Positions 1-9,085 of a stretch of DNA of 64,000 bases are shown here, piece by piece (positions within the stretch are counted from its first letter, which is position 1; each line of letters starts with the position of its first letter). Below the pieces are notes generated by a model. The model was not told the origin of the DNA. It made no database searches and worked only from the letters and a program-made list of their open reading frames with translations. Origin of the DNA: Kosakonia sp. BYX6 (GTDB lineage Bacteria > Pseudomonadota > Gammaproteobacteria > Enterobacterales > Enterobacteriaceae); NCBI RefSeq assembly GCF_038449125.1, contig NZ_CP151800.1, positions 840,406-904,405 on the forward strand, read 5' to 3'. A program made the translations under genes and the position numbers.

Positions 1-1259
<1,259 letters not shown>

Positions 1260-1336
1260 GGTCACCAGAATCGCGTTATCAGGGGCGAAGATTGCAGCAC
1301 AGAGGCGCGGCACTGTAAACCGGAACTTTCCGGTGC

Positions 1337-1364
1337 TTGCATCGGGCGATGAACTTTGGATAAT
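1337..1364 (+). promoter_or_regulatory. Candidate sigma-70 promoter for trmB-yggL
   Basis: TTGCAT (1337-1342) and GATAAT (1359-1364) separated by 16 bp, about 38 bp before the trmB start codon in the 142-bp mutY-trmB divergent gap. The match is judged by eye only. Confidence 0.4.
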
Positions 1365-1401
1365 GCCCGTTTCCTGAACACTCTCACAAGCAGAATACTT
1401 T

Positions 1402-2121
1402 ATGAATAACGACGTCATTTCACCGGAATTTGATGAAAATGGCCGCCCGCTGCGCCGCATTCGTAGCTTTGTCCGCCGCCAGGGCCGCCTGACTAAAGGG
1501 CAGCAGCACGCGTTGGACAATTACTGGCCGGTGATGGGCGTTGAGTTCACTGAACAGCCGCTGGATTTCACCGCGCTGTTTGGCCGTACCGCGCCGGTTA
1601 CGCTGGAGATCGGTTTCGGCATGGGCGCTTCGCTGGTTGAAATGGCGAAAATCCGCCCGGATCAAAACTTCCTCGGCATTGAAGTGCACTCCCCAGGCGT
1701 TGGCGCATGCCTCTCTTCCGCTCATGAAGAGGGTGTCGAAAACCTGCGCGTGATGTGCCACGACGCGGTGGAGGTGCTGCACAAAATGATTCCTGACAAT
1801 TCTCTGAATATGGTGCAGTTGTTTTTCCCCGATCCCTGGCATAAAGCGCGTCATAATAAACGCCGCATCGTTCAGGTACCCTTTGCGGAACTGGTGAAAA
1901 GCAAGCTCAAGCTGGGCGGCGTGTTCCATATGGCGACCGACTGGGAAGCCTATGCCGAACACATGCTGGAAGTGATGTCGTCTATCGACGGGTATAAAAA
2001 CCTGTCGGCGACCCATGATTATGTGCCGCGCCCGGAATCGCGCCCGGTAACCAAATTTGAACAGCGTGGCCATCGTCTTGGTCACGGCGTATGGGACTTA
2101 ATGTTCGAGAGGGTGAAATAA
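1402..2121 (+). CDS. trmB: tRNA (guanine-N7)-methyltransferase TrmB
   Basis: SAM-dependent enzyme that makes m7G46 in the variable loop of tRNAs. At 239 residues it equals the E. coli protein. A Rossmann methyltransferase core is visible: [15 protein letters not shown] around residues 70-84 (SAM loop), NFLGIEVH, then [15 protein letters not shown] around 146-160, the conserved substrate-binding stretch of TrmB. Its stop codon overlaps the start of yggL by one base (TAATG), so the two are translationally coupled. It diverges from mutY. Confidence 0.97.
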   Translation: MNNDVISPEFDENGRPLRRIRSFVRRQGRLTKGQQHALDNYWPVMGVEFTEQPLDFTALFGRTAPVTLEIGFGMGASLVEMAKIRPDQNFLGIEVHSPGVGACLSSAHEEGVENLRVMCHDAVEVLHKMIPDNSLNMVQLFFPDPWHKARHNKRRIVQVPFAELVKSKLKLGGVFHMATDWEAYAEHMLEVMSSIDGYKNLSATHDYVPRPESRPVTKFEQRGHRLGHGVWDLMFERVK

Positions 2122-2447
2122 TGGCAACAAACCGCAGCCGTCGCTTGCGCAAAAAAATGCATATCGACGAATTCCAGGAACTGGGTTTTTCCGTCGCGTG
2201 GCGCTTCCCGGAAGGCACCACTGAAGAGCATATCGATAAAACCGTTGATGACTTTATCCAGCACGTCATCGCGCCTAATAAACTGGCGTTTGATGGAAGC
2301 GGTTATCTGGCCTGGGACGGGCTGATCTGCCTGCAAGAGATCGGCAAATGCACCGAAGAACATCAGGCCATCGTGCGTAAATGGCTCGAAGACCAAAAGC
2401 TCGAAGAGGTGCGCATTAGCGAACTTTTCGACGTTTGGTGGGACTAA
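2121..2447 (+). CDS. yggL: YggL, DUF469 50S-ribosome-associated protein
   Basis: A 108-residue cytoplasmic protein of the YggL/DUF469 family, which has been reported to bind the 50S subunit; the molecular role is not settled. The N-terminus [14 protein letters not shown] is strongly basic, as expected for an RNA contact, and the rest is acidic (VDDFIQHVIAPNKLAFDG). The start at 2121 is chosen because it overlaps the trmB stop by one base and matches the family start. The frame continues 10 codons upstream inside trmB. The gene closes the trmB-yggL operon, followed by a strong hairpin. Confidence 0.93.
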   Translation: MATNRSRRLRKKMHIDEFQELGFSVAWRFPEGTTEEHIDKTVDDFIQHVIAPNKLAFDGSGYLAWDGLICLQEIGKCTEEHQAIVRKWLEDQKLEEVRISELFDVWWD

Positions 2448-2458
2448 CCAAGCATAAA

Positions 2459-2484
2459 GGGCCAGCATTTGCTGGCCCATTTTG
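2459..2484 (+). terminator. Rho-independent terminator after yggL
   Basis: GGGCCAGC, ATTT loop, GCTGGCCC, then ATTTTG: an 8-bp perfect GC-rich stem just past the yggL stop and 20 bp before yggN. Confidence 0.75.
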
Positions 2485-2503
2485 TCTCTACAGGAGTTTT
2501 TCT

Positions 2504-3223
2504 ATGATGCGCAAAACGCTGCTGGCGGCAACGCTTACGCTTTCGGCATTCGCGGCTCAGGCCGATTATCAATGCAGCGTCACGCCGCGTGACGATGTGA
2601 TTATCAGCCCGCAAACCGTGCAGGTCACTGGCGAGAACGGCAACCTGGTTATCACGCCGGATGGCAATGTGATGTACAACGGCAAGCAGCCAACGCTTAG
2701 CAGCGCGCAGCGCGAGCAGGCGAAAGATTACCAGGCTGAATTACGCAGCGCGCTGCCGTGGATTGATGACGGCGCGCGCAGCCGTGTGGATAAAAACCGC
2801 GTGGCGCTGGATAAAATCATCGTCAAAGAGGTGGGCGAAAACAGCAGCATGCGTAAACGCCTGACCAAACTCGACGCGCAGCTTAAAGAGCAGATGAACC
2901 GTATTATTGAGCATCGCAGCGATGGCCTGACGTTCCACTATAAAGCGATTGATCAAGTTCGTGCTGACGGCCAGCAACTGGTGAATCAGGCGATGGGCGG
3001 TATTTTGCAAGACAGCATTAATGAAATGGGCGCGCAGGCGGTGCTGAAAAGCGGCGGTAACCCGCTTCAAAATGTGCTGGGCAGCCTCGGCGGTTTGCAA
3101 ACTGCCATCCAGAACGAATGGAAAAACCAGGAAGCGGATTTTCAGCAATTTGGCAAAGACGTATGTAAACGCGTTGTTTCCCTGGAAGAGAACCGCAAAG
3201 CGTTAACCGCCACGCTTAAGTAA
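2504..3223 (+). CDS. yggN: YggN, periplasmic DUF2884 protein
   Basis: A 239-residue exported protein of unknown function (DUF2884 family), the same length as E. coli YggN. The N-terminus MMRKTLLAATLTLSAFAAQA is a typical signal peptide, with likely cleavage after AQA and Cys at mature position 4. The body is hydrophilic and rich in charged helices (for example LTKLDAQLKEQMNRIIEHRS). The start at 2504 follows CAGGAG at 7-bp spacing; the open frame extends upstream to 2435 across the yggL terminator and is rejected. Single-gene unit. No enzymatic motif is visible. Confidence 0.92.
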   Translation: MMRKTLLAATLTLSAFAAQADYQCSVTPRDDVIISPQTVQVTGENGNLVITPDGNVMYNGKQPTLSSAQREQAKDYQAELRSALPWIDDGARSRVDKNRVALDKIIVKEVGENSSMRKRLTKLDAQLKEQMNRIIEHRSDGLTFHYKAIDQVRADGQQLVNQAMGGILQDSINEMGAQAVLKSGGNPLQNVLGSLGGLQTAIQNEWKNQEADFQQFGKDVCKRVVSLEENRKALTATLK

Positions 3224-3229
3224 TTTCTC

Positions 3230-3268
3230 AGTGCGGCCTTCTTTCTTTTTTTGTAAGAGGGCCGCACT
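3230..3268 (+). repeat. Inverted repeat after yggN (possible terminator)
   Basis: AGTGCGGCC (3230-3238) and its exact reverse complement GGCCGCACT (3260-3268) enclose a 21-base loop rich in T. It starts 6 bp after the yggN stop. The long loop and lack of a T run after the stem make it an unusual terminator. Confidence 0.45.
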
Positions 3269-3282
3269 AGCTAATGGAATAG

Positions 3283-3317
3283 ATTAAAGTTCGTTATTAT
3301 TAAAGTTCGTTATTATT
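3283..3317. repeat. 16-bp tandem repeat upstream of fepE homologue
   Basis: The unit ATTAAAGTTCGTTATT occurs twice head to tail (3283-3298 and 3299-3314), followed by the first three bases of a third copy. It sits in the 358-bp AT-rich gap between yggN and the fepE-type gene. No other feature is evident in that gap apart from the inverted repeat just after yggN. Confidence 0.85.
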
Positions 3318-3581
3318 CTGCTTATTTCTTTTCCCCATTAAATGCATAAATATTAATTCTCTATCTCCCTTTCTACTTTGTGGTTATTTTCCTGGAAATA
3401 AACTTTCGTCAGTAATGACCGCGATTCATTAGCTTTTTTAAACTACTAATATTAGTGGGTTTTACAAAATAAAGAAATTTATTGATTTGCCAGAATGTCG
3501 ATTGTGTACTTTCAGAATGTTCTTGTTGATGCTAATATCGCCTCTTCAAATCATGGATGCGATTTCTGCATAAATAATCTT

Positions 3582-4688
3582 ATGTCCTCAATAAACATAC
3601 AGCCAAAGCGTGAAGCTTCATTTTATGAAAATCCCGCGCTTGAACTCAAAAATAACGAGATTGATCTTCTCTATCTGGTCGGCCTTTTATGGAACGGTAA
3701 AAAGATAATCGTTGCGACGGTGTTGTTATTTGCTGTCGTTGGCTTTTTTATTGCAGCGTTATTACCGCAAAAATGGACCAGTCAGGCGGAAATTACCCCG
3801 GCGGAAAAAATTCAATGGACGGAATTGCAAAAAACGCTGATGACGTTGCAAGTCCTTGATGTAAAAACGTCTATTACCGCGGATGATGTTTTTAATCTGT
3901 TCCTGAAAAAATTCACCTCGCAGTCGCTGAAAGAAGAATTTCTCGCTTCCTCGCCGCTGGTGCTCGGGAAACTGCAAGAGCAAAACATCGATCAGCAAGA
4001 ATTGCGCCGCGCGCTGATGATGCTCGCGGACAAAATCAGAGCCAGCAACAACGTTAAACAGGCGAACGCCGACAGCGCGCCATACGCTTCATGGTCGCTG
4101 GCGTTCACGGCGCCGACGGCTGCCGAAGCGCAGCAGGTTCTGCAAGGTTATATCGATTTTATTGCTGCCAAAGTCGTCAAAGAGACGCTGGAAACGCTGC
4201 GTAACGACGTTGAGCTGAGAAAAAATTACGAGAAAAACGTGCTGGAAATGGATCGTGCCCGCATTGCCACGAAGCATGATACCAACCTGAAACGCCTGAA
4301 TTACTCGCTGGAAGTGGCGAATGCCGCAGGCATCAAACGCCCGGTCTACAGCAATGGCCAAACGGTGCAGGATGACCCGGATTTCTCGATTGCTTTAGGG
4401 TCAGACGGGATCTCGGAAAAACTCAGAATTGAGCAGTCGATGAAAGATTTCACCGAGCTGAATGCCGATTTCCGTAACCGTGAATTCACGCTGGCAGAAT
4501 TGCAGAAAGTGAATATTAAGGACGTCGATTTTTCGCCGCTGAAATATCAATCTTCACCCTCTTTGCCAATGAAACATGATGGTCCAGGCAAGCCCATCAT
4601 ATTGGTGCTGGCGGCAATTCTGGGTCTTATTATTTCCTCGGCAATCGTATTATTGCGCCACGGTTTGCGTGAGCGAAACATGCTGTAA
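3582..4688 (+). CDS. fepE: FepE/Wzz-type O-antigen chain-length regulator
   Basis: A polysaccharide co-polymerase class 1 protein that sets very long O-antigen chain length at the inner membrane. The 368-residue product (377 in E. coli FepE) has a first membrane helix at about 41-61, followed by LPQKWTSQAE, the sequence that follows TM1 in E. coli FepE. A long periplasmic helical domain contains YSLEVANAAGIKRPVYSNGQ and DDPDFSIALGSDGI, both close to FepE, and a proline-rich segment precedes a second membrane helix near 340-360. The start is placed at 3582 because MSSINI aligns with the FepE N-terminus. The frame stays open to 3495, and neither start has a clear ribosome binding site. In E. 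coli fepE sits in the enterobactin region; here it occupies the yggM-ansB position, which suggests relocation or a paralogue. Confidence 0.82.
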   Translation: MSSINIQPKREASFYENPALELKNNEIDLLYLVGLLWNGKKIIVATVLLFAVVGFFIAALLPQKWTSQAEITPAEKIQWTELQKTLMTLQVLDVKTSITADDVFNLFLKKFTSQSLKEEFLASSPLVLGKLQEQNIDQQELRRALMMLADKIRASNNVKQANADSAPYASWSLAFTAPTAAEAQQVLQGYIDFIAAKVVKETLETLRNDVELRKNYEKNVLEMDRARIATKHDTNLKRLNYSLEVANAAGIKRPVYSNGQTVQDDPDFSIALGSDGISEKLRIEQSMKDFTELNADFRNREFTLAELQKVNIKDVDFSPLKYQSSPSLPMKHDGPGKPIILVLAAILGLIISSAIVLLRHGLRERNML

Positions 4689-4720
4689 TATTGCATTGCA
4701 TAATAATAACGTTGCTAAAA

Positions 4721-4763
4721 TAGTTAAGGGGAAATGATATTCCCCTTAACTAATACGTGTTTT
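4721..4763. terminator. Bidirectional terminator between fepE and hemW
   Basis: TAGTTAAGGGGAA (4721-4733), 6-base loop, TTCCCCTTAACTA (4740-4752): a perfect 13-bp stem between two convergent genes, with a T-rich tail on the plus side. Confidence 0.75.
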
Positions 4764-4779
4764 TTAAGTATTTGCTGAT

Positions 4780-5916
4780 TTATTCTGCAAGGAACAACTC
4801 AAGTAGCGAGTTCAGAAATAGCTTACCGTGCTCGGTTATCTGCCAATCGGCCTCATTCTCTGTCAGATAATTAAGCGCCAGTGCCTGGTTGATTTGCGGG
4901 CGAATTACACTTTCATCCAGCCCGGTATAGCGCGAAAATTCCGCGCGCGGTGCCGGTTCAAGCAGACGGAAACGGTTCATAAAGAATTCGAACGGTTTAT
5001 CCTGCACTTGCACATCATGCTGTTTATCCAGATATTTTCCCTGCATATAGCCGCGTGGATGGCGGGTTTTTGCCGTGCGCAGAATACGCCCGTCCGGGAA
5101 AGTCACTTTGCCGTGCGCACCGCAGCCAATCCCAAGATAGTCGCCAAAGCGCCAGTAGTTGAGATTGTGCTGGCACTGAAAACCGGGTTTTGCATATGCC
5201 GAGGTTTCGTATTGCTGATACCCGGCGGCGGTAAGAATTTGATGGCCCTGCTCGAAGATATCCCACAGCGCATCGTCGTCTGGTAACACCGGCGGACGCG
5301 AGCCAAACAGAGTGTTAGGTTCGATGGTGAGTTGATACCAGGAAAGATGCGGCGGGTTCAGCGCAATCGCCTGGCGCAGATCGTCCAGCGCCTCTTCCAG
5401 CGATTGATCCGGCAGGCCGTGCATCAAATCGAGGTTGAAACTGCGCAGCCCAAGCCCGCTTGCCAGCCGCGCCGCGCGTTTGGCCTCTTCGGAGCCATGA
5501 ATACGCCCGAGGCGCTGCAGTTTGGTTTCACTAAAGCTTTGTACGCCAATCGAAATGCGGTTCACGCCAGCGTGCTGGTAGTCAACAAAACGGTCGGCTT
5601 CCACGGTACCGGGGTTGGCTTCCATGGTGATTTCTGCGTCAGCAGCGAGCGGCAGACGCGCCCGCACGCCATCCAGCAGCGTTTGCATCGCCGGGCCGGA
5701 AAGCAGGCTCGGCGTTCCTCCACCAATAAAAATGGTCTTTACTTCACGTCCCTGCGCGTAAGCGACATCGGCATCCAGATCGGCCAACAGATGCTGAACA
5801 TAGTCGTCATGCGGTACTTCTCCCTTCAACGCATGGGAATTGAAATCGCAGTACGGGCATTTCTGCACGCACCAGGGGATATGAATATAAAGGCTCAGAG
5901 GTGGCAAATTAGCCAT
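4780..5916 (-). CDS. hemW: HemW, radical SAM heme chaperone
   Basis: Radical SAM protein related to coproporphyrinogen III dehydrogenase HemN but acting as a heme-binding chaperone. At 378 residues it equals E. coli HemW (YggW). The N-terminal [21 protein letters not shown] carries the C-X3-C-X2-C cluster motif, followed by [10 protein letters not shown] and MEANPGTVE, standard radical SAM elements. HemN contains an additional N-terminal region that is absent here, which supports HemW rather than HemN. The start overlaps the rdgB stop by 8 bp, so it is the last gene of the yggS-yggT-yggU-rdgB-hemW group. Confidence 0.95.
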   Translation of the reverse strand: MANLPPLSLYIHIPWCVQKCPYCDFNSHALKGEVPHDDYVQHLLADLDADVAYAQGREVKTIFIGGGTPSLLSGPAMQTLLDGVRARLPLAADAEITMEANPGTVEADRFVDYQHAGVNRISIGVQSFSETKLQRLGRIHGSEEAKRAARLASGLGLRSFNLDLMHGLPDQSLEEALDDLRQAIALNPPHLSWYQLTIEPNTLFGSRPPVLPDDDALWDIFEQGHQILTAAGYQQYETSAYAKPGFQCQHNLNYWRFGDYLGIGCGAHGKVTFPDGRILRTAKTRHPRGYMQGKYLDKQHDVQVQDKPFEFFMNRFRLLEPAPRAEFSRYTGLDESVIRPQINQALALNYLTENEADWQITEHGKLFLNSLLELFLAE

Positions 5917-6502
5917 TACGCATTGCTTCCAGTAACAGTTTCAACGCCTGCCCACGGTGGGAAATGGCGCTTTTTTCTTCGCGAGTCAGTTCCGCAGCGG
6001 TTTTGCCCTCGGAAGGGACAAAGAAAATCGGATCGTAGCCAAAGCCGCCGTCGCCAACCGGTTGCTGCGCGATAACGCCAGACCAGCGGCCATGGCACAC
6101 CAGCGGCGTCGGATCATCAGCATGGCGCATATAAACCAGCACGCAATGGAACTGCGCCTGGCGCTGCGCATCCGGTACGTCTTTTAGAGTATGCAGCAGT
6201 TTTTCGAGGTTCTGTTGATCGCTGGCTTCAAGACCGGCATAACGCGCGGAGTAGATTCCCGGCGCGCCGCCCAGCGCGTCAACCGCCAGCCCGGAATCAT
6301 CGGCAATTGCCGGTAAACCCGTGATTTGCGCGGCATGGCGGGCTTTAAGAATCGCGTTTTCGATAAAGGTCAGCCCGGTCTCTTCGGCGGACTCAACGCC
6401 CAATTCGGTTTGCGCGACGACATCAAGACCAAAATCATCGAGCAGCGAGGCAAGCTCGCGCACTTTACCGGCATTACCGGTGGCGAGGACAACTTTTTGC
6501 AT
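5909..6502 (-). CDS. rdgB: RdgB, dITP/XTP pyrophosphatase
   Basis: House-cleaning nucleotidase (Ham1 family) that hydrolyses dITP, ITP and XTP to monophosphates and so prevents incorporation of deaminated purines. 197 residues, as in E. coli. Diagnostic motifs are the N-terminal [14 protein letters not shown], the metal-binding [20 protein letters not shown], and SHRGQAL near the C-terminus. It lies 8 bp after yggU and overlaps hemW by 8 bp. Confidence 0.97.
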   Translation of the reverse strand: MQKVVLATGNAGKVRELASLLDDFGLDVVAQTELGVESAEETGLTFIENAILKARHAAQITGLPAIADDSGLAVDALGGAPGIYSARYAGLEASDQQNLEKLLHTLKDVPDAQRQAQFHCVLVYMRHADDPTPLVCHGRWSGVIAQQPVGDGGFGYDPIFFVPSEGKTAAELTREEKSAISHRGQALKLLLEAMRNG

Positions 6503-6510
6503 AACGAATC

Positions 6511-6801
6511 CTAATTTATCAGCGCCGCGACGTCGGTCGGGATCTGTTGCGGATGAGAGATTTTAATTTGTTTGTGGCGGCCCAGTTCGCCTTTTTCAAT
6601 CACGACCTGGCTTTTCGCGACGCGAAACTGTTTAGCGAGGAATTTCACCAGGTGTGCATTGGCCTGGCCGTCCACTGGCGGGGCGGTGATGGCGACTTTG
6701 AGTTCGTCGCCATGCAATCCGATGATGCTGTCCCGGCTGGCTTTCGGCTGAATATACAGCCGCAAAACCAGCCCGTCTTCACAGGTAACAACGGCACTCA
6801 T
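6511..6801 (-). CDS. yggU: YggU, DUF167 protein
   Basis: A 96-residue protein of the widespread DUF167/UPF0235 family with no assigned function. The sequence [20 protein letters not shown] and [17 protein letters not shown] is close to E. coli YggU. The start at 6801 is chosen because MSAV matches the family N-terminus and its ATG overlaps the yggT stop (ATGA, 4 bp); an upstream in-frame Met at 6813 lies within yggT. Translational coupling with yggT is likely. Confidence 0.93.
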   Translation of the reverse strand: MSAVVTCEDGLVLRLYIQPKASRDSIIGLHGDELKVAITAPPVDGQANAHLVKFLAKQFRVAKSQVVIEKGELGRHKQIKISHPQQIPTDVAALIN

Positions 6802-7364
6802 AGTGCCATCCACAGCCCCGGCAGCAGCATATTGCCGGTGGATTGCAGCAGTTCCGCAACCCCCATATTGATAACGTACAGCAGCAACACCAGGATCATC
6901 GGCGAAAAATCGATACCGCCCATCGACGGCAGCAGATTGCGAATCGGGCGCAGCAGCGGTTCGGTAAGCTGCATTAAGACATATTCGACCGGGCTACGTC
7001 CCTGGCTGACCCAGCTCATGATCGCCATCACCAGCAGTACCCAAAAAATCATCAGACCGATGGTTTTAAGCAGGATAAGCAGCGCGGAAATCCAGATAAT
7101 CGGCTGGAACGTCACCACCATAAACAGCACGATCGCTTTGATAAAGCTCAGTACAAAAGCCACCAGCAGCGAGGAGCTATCCAGCGGGCCCAACGGCGGA
7201 ATAACACGGCGCAGCGGCCCGACAATCGGCTGTGTGGCTTTCACCACAAACTGCGAAAATGGGTTGTAAAAATCACAGCGTGCCCACTGCATCCAAACGC
7301 GCAACAGCAGAACCATGGTGTACAGTTCAATCACTGTTGAGAGCAGGAAAGTCAACGTCTTCAT
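6798..7364 (-). CDS. yggT: YggT family inner membrane protein
   Basis: A 188-residue integral membrane protein with two YGGT repeats: hydrophobic segments near residues 1-20 and 64-85 in the first half and around 95-115 and 155-175 in the second. Each half ends in an amphipathic loop ([13 protein letters not shown] and [13 protein letters not shown]). The function is uncertain; the family has been connected with osmotic tolerance and membrane-associated processes. It follows yggS at 18 bp and overlaps yggU by 4 bp. Confidence 0.93.
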   Translation of the reverse strand: MKTLTFLLSTVIELYTMVLLLRVWMQWARCDFYNPFSQFVVKATQPIVGPLRRVIPPLGPLDSSSLLVAFVLSFIKAIVLFMVVTFQPIIWISALLILLKTIGLMIFWVLLVMAIMSWVSQGRSPVEYVLMQLTEPLLRPIRNLLPSMGGIDFSPMILVLLLYVINMGVAELLQSTGNMLLPGLWMAL

Positions 7365-7382
7365 GGCGTTCCTCAGTTTTTC

Positions 7383-8087
7383 TTAATTTTTCGTGTAATC
7401 GCGCGCACCAAATATGGCTGTGCCAATGCGCACCATCGTACTGCCAGCCGCAATGGCGGCGGACATATCGTCCGTCATTCCCAACGACAGCGTATCCACC
7501 GTTGGATAGCGCGCTTTAAGCGCCTCAAATGCTACAGCCATTTGCCGTGCCACGGCAAACTGCCGTTGATAATCCGTTTCTGGCGCCGGGATCGCCATCA
7601 AACCACGCAGGCAAACACCCGGTAATTCAACAACCTGTGCCGCTAGCGCATCCAGCTCGCTAAGCGCAATACCGGACTTACTTTGTTCATCGCTGATGTT
7701 GATTTGAATCAGCATATTCAGCGGCGGCAGGTTTGCCGGGCGCTGCTCGCTAAGACGGCTGGCGATGCGCAAACGGTCGACCGTGTGGCACCAGTCGAAA
7801 TTCTCCGCGACCAAACGGCTTTTGTTGGACTGCAAAGGGCCGATAAAGTGCCATTGCAGCCCAGTAACACCCGCTTGTTGAAAGTGATGAATTTTATCCA
7901 CGCCTTCCTGCACATAGTTTTCACCAAATGCGCGTTGCCCGGCGTGGATAGCTTCTGCGACGGCGCTCGCAGGTTTGGTTTTACTCACTGCAAGTAAAGT
8001 CACTTCCTCTGAAGCACGGCCGCAACGCGTTGCTGCGGCTGAGATTTTGTCCCGGACCTGTGCCAGGTTATGTGCGATATCGTTCAT
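7383..8087 (-). CDS. yggS: YggS, PLP homeostasis protein
   Basis: Cytoplasmic pyridoxal-phosphate-binding protein (COG0325 family) that helps control PLP and amino-acid pools; it is a fold-type III PLP protein without a demonstrated enzymatic reaction. 234 residues, as in E. coli. The PLP lysine is Lys36 in LLAVSKTKPA, and the phosphate-binding loop is SLGMTDDMSAAI near the C-terminus. First gene of the leftward group. Only 17 bp separate its start from the yggR start on the opposite strand, so the two promoters must overlap the coding starts. Confidence 0.96.
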   Translation of the reverse strand: MNDIAHNLAQVRDKISAAATRCGRASEEVTLLAVSKTKPASAVAEAIHAGQRAFGENYVQEGVDKIHHFQQAGVTGLQWHFIGPLQSNKSRLVAENFDWCHTVDRLRIASRLSEQRPANLPPLNMLIQINISDEQSKSGIALSELDALAAQVVELPGVCLRGLMAIPAPETDYQRQFAVARQMAVAFEALKARYPTVDTLSLGMTDDMSAAIAAGSTMVRIGTAIFGARDYTKN

Positions 8088-8104
8088 GATTCCAGGATGG
8101 CGTA

Positions 8105-9085
8105 ATGGATATAGAAGAAATAGTGGCGCTTAGTGTAAAGCATAATGTCTCGGATCTACACCTGTGCAGTGGTTGCCCGCCGCGCTGGCGACAACAGGGA
8201 CGGCTGGAGCCTGCACCTTTTGATCTGCCTGATATTGAGGCGCTGATCGACGCGCAGCTCAATGCGCTACAGCAGCGCCAGTGGCGTGAACAGGGGCAGG
8301 TCGATTTCGCGTTGAGCACCGCTAGCGGCAGGCGGCTGCGCGCCGGGGCTTTTTCTCGTTATGGCGGGTCTTCGCTGGCGCTGCGTTTGCTGCCGCAAAG
8401 CTGTCCGTTACTGGAAGAGATCGATACCCCCGCCGCATTGCCGACGCTGCTTGGGCGGGAAAATGGGTTGATTCTGGTGACCGGCGCGACCGGCAGCGGC
8501 AAATCCACCACGCTGGCGGCGATGGTTCAGCACCTTAATCAGGCTTATGACGCCCATATTCTGACGCTGGAAGACCCGATCGAGTTTGTGCACACCAGCG
8601 CGCGCAGCCTGATCCAGCAGCGGGAAGTCGGCCAGCACTGCGCGTCTTTTGCCGATGGGCTGCGCGCGGCGCTGCGTGAAGATCCCGATGTGATTCTGTT
8701 GGGGGAACTTCGCGACAGCGAGACTATTCGCCTGGCGCTGACCGCCGCCGAAACCGGACATCTGGTGATGGCGACCTTGCATACGCGCGGTGCCGCGCAA
8801 GCCGTCGAGCGACTGGTGGATACCTTTCCGGCGCAAGAAAAAGACCCGGTGCGCAGCCAGTTAGCGGGGAGTTTGCAGGCGGTGCTGGCGCAAAAGCTGG
8901 AAGCGGACAAGCAGGGTGGGCGTGTGGCGCTGTTCGAATTGCTGATCAATACGCCTGCGGTGGCGAATTTAATCCGTGAAGGCAAGACGCATCAACTGCC
9001 CGGCGTGATGCAAACCGGGCAGCAAGTGGGGATGCAGACTTTTGCGCAAAGCCATCAACAGCGGGTGCTACAGGGCTGGCTTTAA
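8105..9085 (+). CDS. yggR: YggR, PilT-like secretion/retraction ATPase
   Basis: A 326-residue ATPase of the GspE/PilT family. Walker A is GATGSGKS (about 127-134), the Asp box is LTLEDPIEF, Walker B is LREDPDVILLGELRD, and the His box is GHLVMATLHT. The N-terminal region DIEEIVALSVKHNVSDLHLC is typical of PilT proteins. Family members power pilus retraction; no pilus genes are adjacent, so its partner must be encoded elsewhere, and the role in enterobacteria is not well established. It diverges from yggS. Its stop overlaps the stop of the convergent oxidoreductase gene by 4 bp. Confidence 0.92.
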   Translation: MDIEEIVALSVKHNVSDLHLCSGCPPRWRQQGRLEPAPFDLPDIEALIDAQLNALQQRQWREQGQVDFALSTASGRRLRAGAFSRYGGSSLALRLLPQSCPLLEEIDTPAALPTLLGRENGLILVTGATGSGKSTTLAAMVQHLNQAYDAHILTLEDPIEFVHTSARSLIQQREVGQHCASFADGLRAALREDPDVILLGELRDSETIRLALTAAETGHLVMATLHTRGAAQAVERLVDTFPAQEKDPVRSQLAGSLQAVLAQKLEADKQGGRVALFELLINTPAVANLIREGKTHQLPGVMQTGQQVGMQTFAQSHQQRVLQGWL

